From positions 1 to 52,712 of the forward strand of contig CACXJZ010000037.1 in the NCBI GenBank assembly GCA_902768105.1: a stretch of DNA of 52,712 bases, given 5' to 3'. Under the pieces are notes generated by a model. It saw only the letters and a list, made by a program, of their open reading frames with translations, was not told where the DNA came from and searched no databases. The DNA comes from an uncultured Prevotellaceae bacterium (GTDB taxonomy: Bacteria > Bacteroidota > Bacteroidia > Bacteroidales > Bacteroidaceae). Made by a program: the position numbers and the translations under genes. Position 1 is the stretch's first letter. Every line of letters starts with the position of its first letter. Shown here in pieces: positions 47,980-52,712 of this stretch.

Positions 47980-49482
47980 TTATTTCACGTATTCTGAGAA
48001 GTCGGTCAGCTTCATGTCGCCCTTGCGTGCCAGCGTGTCGTGCATGGCGAAGGCGGCAGGCAGGTTATGACGGGTCTGTCCCATCTTCGCAATCTTCAGG
48101 TAGTCCCACAACAGCTGCTTGTAATCGGGGTGAGCACAGTTCTCAATGATGCACTCTGCACGCTGGATGGGGCCCTTGCCGCGCAGGTCGGCAATACCCT
48201 GTTCGGTCACGATGATGTTTACGTCGTGCTCGCTGGAGTCCTGATGGCTCACGAAGGGCACAATGCTGCTGATGACGCCACCCTTGGCCACTGACGGGCA
48301 GGTGAAGATAGAGAGGTAGGCGTTGCGGATGAAGTCGCCCGAACCGCCGATGCCGTTCATCATCTTCGTGCCGCTGATGTGCGTAGAGTTCACGTTGCCG
48401 TAGAGGTCGGCCTCGATGGCGGTATTGATGGCGATGACACCCAGTCGGCGGATAATCTCCGGAGAGTTGCTGATCTCACTCTGACGCAGCGTCAGGTGGT
48501 TCTTGAAGTAGTCCATGTTGTCATAGACCTGCATCAGACACTCGTTCGAGACGGTCAGTGAGCAGGCTGAGGCATCCTTCACACGGCCATTGAGCATCAT
48601 GCCCACGACGCTGTCCTGCAGCACTTCGGTATAGATGTTGAAGTCGGGCACGTGCTTGTCCTGACCCAGTGCACCGAGGATGGCGTTGGCCGTTGAGCCC
48701 ACACCGCTCTGCAAGGGCAGGAACTCCTTGGGGATGCGTCCCTTGTGCATCTCCTCCACGAGGAACTCAGCAGTCAGGTAACCAATCTTGTCGGTCACGG
48801 GGTCGCTGTCCTTGAAGGCACGGGCCTCGTCGGGGATGTTACACTCCACGACACCCACCACCTTGTCTTTGGGGATGGATACGAAGGGCTGGCCGATGCG
48901 GTCGCCTACGTGCTCAATGGGAATAGCCTTGCGGTAAGGCGGGTCCAGCGGCTCATACACGTCGTGGATGAACTTCGCGTTGGGGTTGTGGAACGAGTTG
49001 AGCTCCAGGATGACGTGCTTAGCCAGACGTGCTGCCGTGGGGCTGATGCCGCCAGCTGCCGTCAGGAAGACGTGATAGTCGTTACCGCAGTCCTCGATGT
49101 CGCAAACCTCCAAAATGGCCCAATCCAACGGACCATAGAAGCCGTAGCGCAGCTCCTGTGCCATGTGGCTCAGGTGCAGGTCGTTGTAGGGAATCTCACC
49201 CAGATTCACGTGCTTACGGAAGTCGGGGTTCGTGGTGTAGGGTGCACGATAGAGGATGGCCTGTGCGTTAGCCAGGTCACCGTCGGTGCTCTGTCCTGTG
49301 GAGGCACCCGTGAAGATGGCTACCTTGAACTCGCGGCCAGCCTCATGCTCAGCAATAGCCAGCTTCGCCAGTTCCTTTGTTGTTGCCTTGGCCACACCAG
49401 CAGGTGTGAAACCGCTCATGGCGATGTGGTCGCCGTTCTTAATCATTGCTGCAGCCTCTGCAGCGGTCAGTACATTATACAT
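47980..49482 (-). CDS. acetyl-CoA hydrolase/transferase family protein (probable succinyl-CoA:acetate CoA-transferase)
   Basis: A 500-residue class I CoA-transferase. MSGFTPAGVAKA is near the start, GVGSTANAILGALG in the middle, and the catalytic Glu is probably in the EVLQDSVVGMM region; GGSGDFIRNAYLS is the conserved glycine stretch. In fermenting Bacteroidales such enzymes link succinyl-CoA, propionyl-CoA and acetate. The exact CoA acceptor is inferred from the family. Confidence 0.88.
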   Translation of the reverse strand: MYNVLTAAEAAAMIKNGDHIAMSGFTPAGVAKATTKELAKLAIAEHEAGREFKVAIFTGASTGQSTDGDLANAQAILYRAPYTTNPDFRKHVNLGEIPYNDLHLSHMAQELRYGFYGPLDWAILEVCDIEDCGNDYHVFLTAAGGISPTAARLAKHVILELNSFHNPNAKFIHDVYEPLDPPYRKAIPIEHVGDRIGQPFVSIPKDKVVGVVECNIPDEARAFKDSDPVTDKIGYLTAEFLVEEMHKGRIPKEFLPLQSGVGSTANAILGALGQDKHVPDFNIYTEVLQDSVVGMMLNGRVKDASACSLTVSNECLMQVYDNMDYFKNHLTLRQSEISNSPEIIRRLGVIAINTAIEADLYGNVNSTHISGTKMMNGIGGSGDFIRNAYLSIFTCPSVAKGGVISSIVPFVSHQDSSEHDVNIIVTEQGIADLRGKGPIQRAECIIENCAHPDYKQLLWDYLKIAKMGQTRHNLPAAFAMHDTLARKGDMKLTDFSEYVK

Positions 49483-49518
49483 ATCTTTCTTTAACCTTTA
49501 ACCTCTAAACTATAACCT

Positions 49519-50604
49519 TTAAACTCTATACTTCTCAGCCTGTGCCTGAATGAGTGCGGTGTCGTTGAAGTAGTCTATCTGCATAGCCTTGCGCACCTCG
49601 TCCATGGTCTGGGCACCTACCTCGCGGGCCTGCTCCGTACCCTTCTTAAGGATGTTGTAGATCTCGGGGATGTCCTGCTCCAGCTCATGACGACGCTGGC
49701 GCATGGGCTCCAGGAACTGGTTGAGCACCTCGTTCAGGAACTTCTTGCACTTCATGTCGCCCAGTCCACCACGGCGGTAGTGGTCCTTCAGCTCTTCCAG
49801 GTTCTGGTACTCCGGCCAGAAGTTCTTGAAGTCCTCGTCCGTAGAGAAGGCATCCAGATAGGTGAACACGGCATTGCCTTCCACATGACCGGGGTCGTTC
49901 AGGTTGATGTGCTCCGGGTCGGTGTACATGGAGCGCACCTTCTGCCATACGGTGTCCTTGTCGTCAGAGAGGTAGATGCAGTTGCCCAGCGACTTCGACA
50001 TCTTCTCCTTGCCGTCAGTACCGGGCAGGCGGCGTGCCGTCAGGTTCTCGGGCAGCATGATGTTCGGCTCTACCAGCACCTCGGCATATACCTGGTTGAA
50101 GCGGCGTACCAGCTCGCGTGTCACCTCGAGCATCGGCTCCTGGTCTTCGCCTGCCGGTACCGTCGTGGCCTTAAACAGCGTGATGTCGGCTGCCTGACTC
50201 ACGGGATAGCAGAAGAAACCGAGGGGGATGTTCGCCTCGAAGTTGCGCATCTTGATTTCCGTCTTCACCGTCGGGTTACGCTGTACGCGGCTCACGGTGA
50301 TGAGGTTCATCAGGTATGTGGTCAGCTCGGCCAACTCAGGAATCTGGCTCTGGATGAAGAGCACACACTTCTCGGGGTCGAGTCCTGCGGCGAGGTAGTC
50401 GAGTGCTACCTCTATGATGTTCTGTCTGATTTTCTCCGGATTGTCGGCATTGTCTGTCAGAGCCTGAACGTCGGCCATGAAGACAAACATGCGGTCGTAG
50501 TCGCCGGCGTTCTGCAGTTCCACGCGACGGCGCAGCGATCCTACGTAGTGTCCCAGGTGCAGTTTACCCGTTGGGCGGTCACCTGTCAATATTACTTTTC
50601 CCAT
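49519..50604 (-). CDS. trpS: tryptophanyl-tRNA synthetase
   Basis: A 361-residue class I synthetase for tRNA-Trp. [17 protein letters not shown] contains the HxGH motif and [11 protein letters not shown] the KMSKS loop. No TAnnTTTG box lies directly upstream; the tRNA-Val promoter (50753-50746) may serve both. A short tandem (AACCTTTAACCTCTAAACT type, 49495-49530) separates it from the CoA transferase. Confidence 0.94.
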   Translation of the reverse strand: MGKVILTGDRPTGKLHLGHYVGSLRRRVELQNAGDYDRMFVFMADVQALTDNADNPEKIRQNIIEVALDYLAAGLDPEKCVLFIQSQIPELAELTTYLMNLITVSRVQRNPTVKTEIKMRNFEANIPLGFFCYPVSQAADITLFKATTVPAGEDQEPMLEVTRELVRRFNQVYAEVLVEPNIMLPENLTARRLPGTDGKEKMSKSLGNCIYLSDDKDTVWQKVRSMYTDPEHINLNDPGHVEGNAVFTYLDAFSTDEDFKNFWPEYQNLEELKDHYRRGGLGDMKCKKFLNEVLNQFLEPMRQRRHELEQDIPEIYNILKKGTEQAREVGAQTMDEVRKAMQIDYFNDTALIQAQAEKYRV

Positions 50605-50653
50605 GACGTATTATAATAGTTTCTTTGTATTCTTGAACGAAATAGTTTGGAAG

Positions 50654-50728
50654 TAGGGACGATCGGGTTCGAACCGATGACCTCTTCAATGTGACTGAAG
50701 CGCTCTAAACCAGCTGAGCTACGCCCCT
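50654..50728 (-). tRNA. tRNA-Val (CAC)
   Basis: Acceptor AGGGGCG/CGTCCCT, D stem GCTC/GAGC, anticodon stem CTTCA/TGAAG with loop GTCACAT, and T arm with GGTTCGAACC. Anticodon CAC reads GTG. CCA is not encoded. Confidence 0.88.
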
Positions 50729-50745
50729 ATGGGAAAATCCGGCTG

Positions 50746-50753
50746 CAAAGGTA
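50746..50753 (-). promoter_or_regulatory. -7 box for tRNA-Val (and perhaps trpS)
   Basis: Minus-strand TACCTTTG, 17 bases before the tRNA. Confidence 0.6.
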
Positions 50754-50849
50754 TAAAAAAAGGTAAAAAGGGGAAAAAGTAAAAAGGTAAAAAAAGTTAA
50801 GCGGTAGCATTTTCTTCACCCTCCACCCTCTACCCTCCACCTTTTTTCG

Positions 50850-50857
50850 TACCTTTG
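50850..50857 (+). promoter_or_regulatory. -7 box for cysS
   Basis: TACCTTTG after TTTTTTCG, 22 bases before ATG 50880. The stretch before it (50758-50845) is made of short words (GGTAAAAA type, then CCCTCCACC type). Confidence 0.65.
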
Positions 50858-50879
50858 CACCCACTAAACGAAAAGAAGC

Positions 50880-52382
50880 ATGGAATCGAAACTCGTTATT
50901 TATAATACGCTCACGCGCCAGAAGGAGCGCTTCGAGCCGATTAACGCCCCTCACGTGGGCATGTATGTCTGTGGTCCTACCGTCTATGGCGACCCCCATC
51001 TGGGACATGCCCGTCCTGCCATCACGTTCGACCTGGTGTTCCGTTATCTGAAGCACTTGGGCTATAAGGTGCGCTACGTGCGAAACATCACCGACGTGGG
51101 TCACCTGGAGCACGATGCCGACGAGGGCGACGACAAGATTGAGAAGAAGGCTCGGCTGGAACAGCTGGAGCCGATGGAGATAGCCCAGTACTACACCAAC
51201 CGCTACCATCAGGCGATGGATGCGCTGAACGTGCTGCGTCCGTCCATCGAGCCGCATGCTACGGGTCACATCATTGAGCAGCAGCAGCTGGTGCAGCAGA
51301 TTCTCGACAACGGCTTTGCCTACGAGTCGAACGGCAGCATCTACTTCGATATTGAGTCCTATAACAAGAAGCACAAGTACGGCATCCTGAGCGGACGCTC
51401 CCTTGAGAACATCAAGGACGAGAGCCGTGCGCTGGCCGGTGTGGGCGAGAAGCGCAACCAGGCCGACTTCGCCCTGTGGAAGAAGGCACAGCCCGAGCAC
51501 ATCATGCGCTGGCCCAGTCCCTGGAGCGACGGTTTCCCCGGCTGGCATTGTGAGTGTACGGCCATGGGCCGCAAGTACCTGGGTGAGCAGTTCGACATTC
51601 ACGGTGGCGGCATGGACCTCGTGTTCCCCCACCATGAGTGCGAGATAGCGCAGGCCGTAGCCTCTATGGGTCATCAGGCCGTGAAGTACTGGATGCACAA
51701 CAACATGATTACCATCAACGGACAGAAGATGGGTAAGTCGCTGGGCAACTTCATCACCTTGGAGCAGTTCTTCACGGGCAACCACGAGAAACTGGAAAAG
51801 GCGTTCTCGCCCATGACCATCCGCTTCTTCATACTCTCTGCCCACTACCGCGGCACAGTAGATTTCTCGAACGACGCACTCGTCGCTGCCGAGAAGGGAC
51901 TCCAGAAACTGATGCAGGGCATCAGCGACCTGGACCGTATTGTAGTTTCGCCACAATGTGACGCTGAAACGGAAAAGCTGGTCAAGGAACTGCGCCAGAA
52001 GTGCTACGACGCCATGAACGATGACTTCGCCACACCGCTCGTGCTCAGTTATCTGTTTGAGGCTTGCTCAACCATCAATAAGCTCATTGACCACAAGGCT
52101 ACCATCTGCGCTGACTGTCTGAAGGAGCTGAAGGAGGTTATGCACCTCTTCGCTGAGGACATCCTCGGACTCTCAACGCTCAATGCTCAGCTCTCAACTG
52201 GCGGCAACGCCGACCGCGAGGAGGCTTTCGGTAAGGTGGTTGATATGGTGCTGGATCTGCGTGCCAAGGCCAAGGCCAACAAGGACTGGGCCACCAGTGA
52301 CCAGATTCGCGACGAGCTCGCTGCCGCCGGTTTCGAGGTCAAGGACACCAAGGACGGCGTCACGTGGAAGCTGAACAAGTAG
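50880..52382 (+). CDS. cysS: cysteinyl-tRNA synthetase
   Basis: A 500-residue class I synthetase for tRNA-Cys. [18 protein letters not shown] holds the zinc Cys and Hx[12 protein letters not shown] and HHECEIAQA hold the other zinc ligands. KMGKSLGN replaces KMSKS, which is usual in Bacteroidetes. A word-like insertion (52172-52205) encodes [13 protein letters not shown] ahead of the last helical part; the same word occurs in ribF. Confidence 0.95.
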   Translation: MESKLVIYNTLTRQKERFEPINAPHVGMYVCGPTVYGDPHLGHARPAITFDLVFRYLKHLGYKVRYVRNITDVGHLEHDADEGDDKIEKKARLEQLEPMEIAQYYTNRYHQAMDALNVLRPSIEPHATGHIIEQQQLVQQILDNGFAYESNGSIYFDIESYNKKHKYGILSGRSLENIKDESRALAGVGEKRNQADFALWKKAQPEHIMRWPSPWSDGFPGWHCECTAMGRKYLGEQFDIHGGGMDLVFPHHECEIAQAVASMGHQAVKYWMHNNMITINGQKMGKSLGNFITLEQFFTGNHEKLEKAFSPMTIRFFILSAHYRGTVDFSNDALVAAEKGLQKLMQGISDLDRIVVSPQCDAETEKLVKELRQKCYDAMNDDFATPLVLSYLFEACSTINKLIDHKATICADCLKELKEVMHLFAEDILGLSTLNAQLSTGGNADREEAFGKVVDMVLDLRAKAKANKDWATSDQIRDELAAAGFEVKDTKDGVTWKLNK

Positions 52383-52389
52383 GGAAAAG

Positions 52390-52457
52390 GTACCCGTTAC
52401 CCGCCATGTAACGGACCGTTAGTCGGTATGTAAGGCGCCTTTACTCGCCATGTAACT
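52390..52457 (-). repeat. 22-base tandem repeats, second locus
   Basis: Minus-strand units TTACATGGCGAGTAAAGGCGCC-like and TTACATACCGACTAACGGTC-like (about 22 bases each), three in a row, matching 17291-17366. They lie downstream of the DUF4248 remnant. Confidence 0.7.
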
Positions 52458-52469
52458 TGAGTTTACACA

Positions 52470-52529
52470 TTATTCTATGTCTATGCAGAACTTCTCTGCG
52501 ACGTAGAGCACGACCTTGGGCGGCAGCAC
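52470..52529 (-). pseudogene. 3' remnant of a DUF4248 gene
   Basis: Minus strand reads VLPPKVVLYVAEKFCIDIE then TAA. It matches the end of the intact DUF4248 protein (LLPPKVVIYIAEKFCIDL) for 18 residues; homology stops abruptly at about 52529. It is a leftover of a second cassette. Confidence 0.75.
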
Positions 52530-52620
52530 CGGCAGACGGAGAACCAGCAGAAGATACTCAACATGGCCGAGCAGCTGCTCAGCCGCATCGGGCTATTCAT
52601 TGAGCGTGCCGACTTTTGCT
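52530..52620 (+). pseudogene. coding fragment joined to the DUF4248 remnant
   Basis: Plus strand reads RQTENQQKILNMAEQLLSRI then GLFIERADF. The charged helix with RxxENxxKIxxxAExLLxRIxxFIE weakly resembles the C-terminal part of RmuC-type proteins. The frame has no start and abuts the remnant directly, so it looks like the end of a gene cut by insertion or deletion. Confidence 0.3.
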
Positions 52621-52627
52621 TAAATAC

Positions 52628-52658
52628 TTGCTTTTTTCTTGGAAATATACTATCTTTG
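52628..52658 (+). promoter_or_regulatory. promoter at the window end
   Basis: TTG (52628-52630), 20 bases, TATCTTTG (52651-52658). Confidence 0.65.
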
Positions 52659-52674
52659 CCCCCGAAAAGCAACA

Positions 52675-52712
52675 ATGACAAGCACTGCCGTTGCAAGTGC
52701 AAATAGAAGCAA
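52675..52712 (+). CDS. start of an unidentified gene (runs off the window)
   Basis: ATG 52675 opens MTSTAVASANRS 16 bases after a good promoter. Too short to assign. Confidence 0.4.
   Translation, partial: MTSTAVASANRS

Noticed and set aside
51729-51752. KMGKS instead of KMSKS in cysS as a defect
   Set aside because: This variant is common in Bacteroidetes synthetases; all other motifs are intact.
1-52712. Insertion sequences, integrase or prophage structural genes
   Set aside because: No transposase, integrase, capsid or terminase frame was recognised anywhere in the window.

Overview
The window looks like a chromosomal segment of a Bacteroidales bacterium, most likely Prevotellaceae. Promoters repeatedly match the Bacteroidetes pattern TTTG, 19-20 bases, TAnnTTTG. 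Many gene families are typical of the group: DUF1460, DUF3244, the VapE/DUF4248/HU/smalltalk/amidase cassette, FecR-like anti-sigma factors with TonB receptors, GG-leader peptide precursors, and a succinate-type CoA transferase. Housekeeping genes (metG, argB, speA, aroK, topA, ribF, trpS, cysS, two tRNAs) alternate with accessory islands that are more AT-rich or more repeat-rich.

Layout. Bases 1-5271 hold the end of metG, a nucleotidyltransferase-aminotransferase fusion, an octopine-dehydrogenase-like protein and a convergent LicD; together they may add a phospho-linked head group to a surface glycan. Bases 5253-13340 (minus) hold a DUF1460 protein, an M16 peptidase, a Gfo/Idh/MocA oxidoreductase, an iron alcohol dehydrogenase, a GH9 glycanase and an SDR. 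A decayed lacI-type regulator lies just upstream at 13504-14117. A PfkB kinase and a LOG-family protein follow. Bases 16009-19079 are the complete minus-strand cassette VapE, DUF4248, HU-like, smalltalk, amidase. A remnant of a second DUF4248 gene sits at 52470-52529.

Bases 19200-20900 are RNA-rich. A small protein of possible nuclease fold converges on a predicted RNA that carries a duplicated 22-base motif. Beyond an unrecognised gene lies a long-hairpin RNA that fits 6S RNA. Bases 20911-24717 are an ECF sigma / anti-sigma / TonB receptor operon. Bases 24981-31630 are a peptide-export locus: a TPR regulator, a DUF3244 protein, a VKOR-type disulfide protein, a GG-leader precursor with three Cys, a TlpA-like thioredoxin, a C39 peptidase/transporter that has lost its ATPase half, and a second, shortened TlpA-like thioredoxin. 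Bases 31907-38496 are a six-gene operon topA-aroK-speA-argB-sigma-antisigma. From 38587 on are a Nudix hydrolase, a sialate O-acetylesterase, a membrane AraC regulator, a DEAD-box helicase, two secreted/anchored unknowns, a CPBP protease, ribF, tRNA-Met, hemolysin III, a CoA transferase, trpS, tRNA-Val and cysS.

The strongest unexplained structure is a dispersed module of about 82-124 bases, seen at five loci. Each complete copy has a TAnnTTTG box whose TTTG can pair with a downstream CGAA across a variable short hairpin, then CTCG, then a long AT-rich palindrome whose right arm supplies the TTTG of the next promoter. Stem sequences differ between copies but pairing is kept. Two of these promoters lie only 5 bases, and a third 7 bases, from a start codon. 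A second oddity is a set of low-complexity or GC-rich words inserted in frame in many genes (for example the same STLNAQ-coding word in ribF and cysS) and also present between genes.
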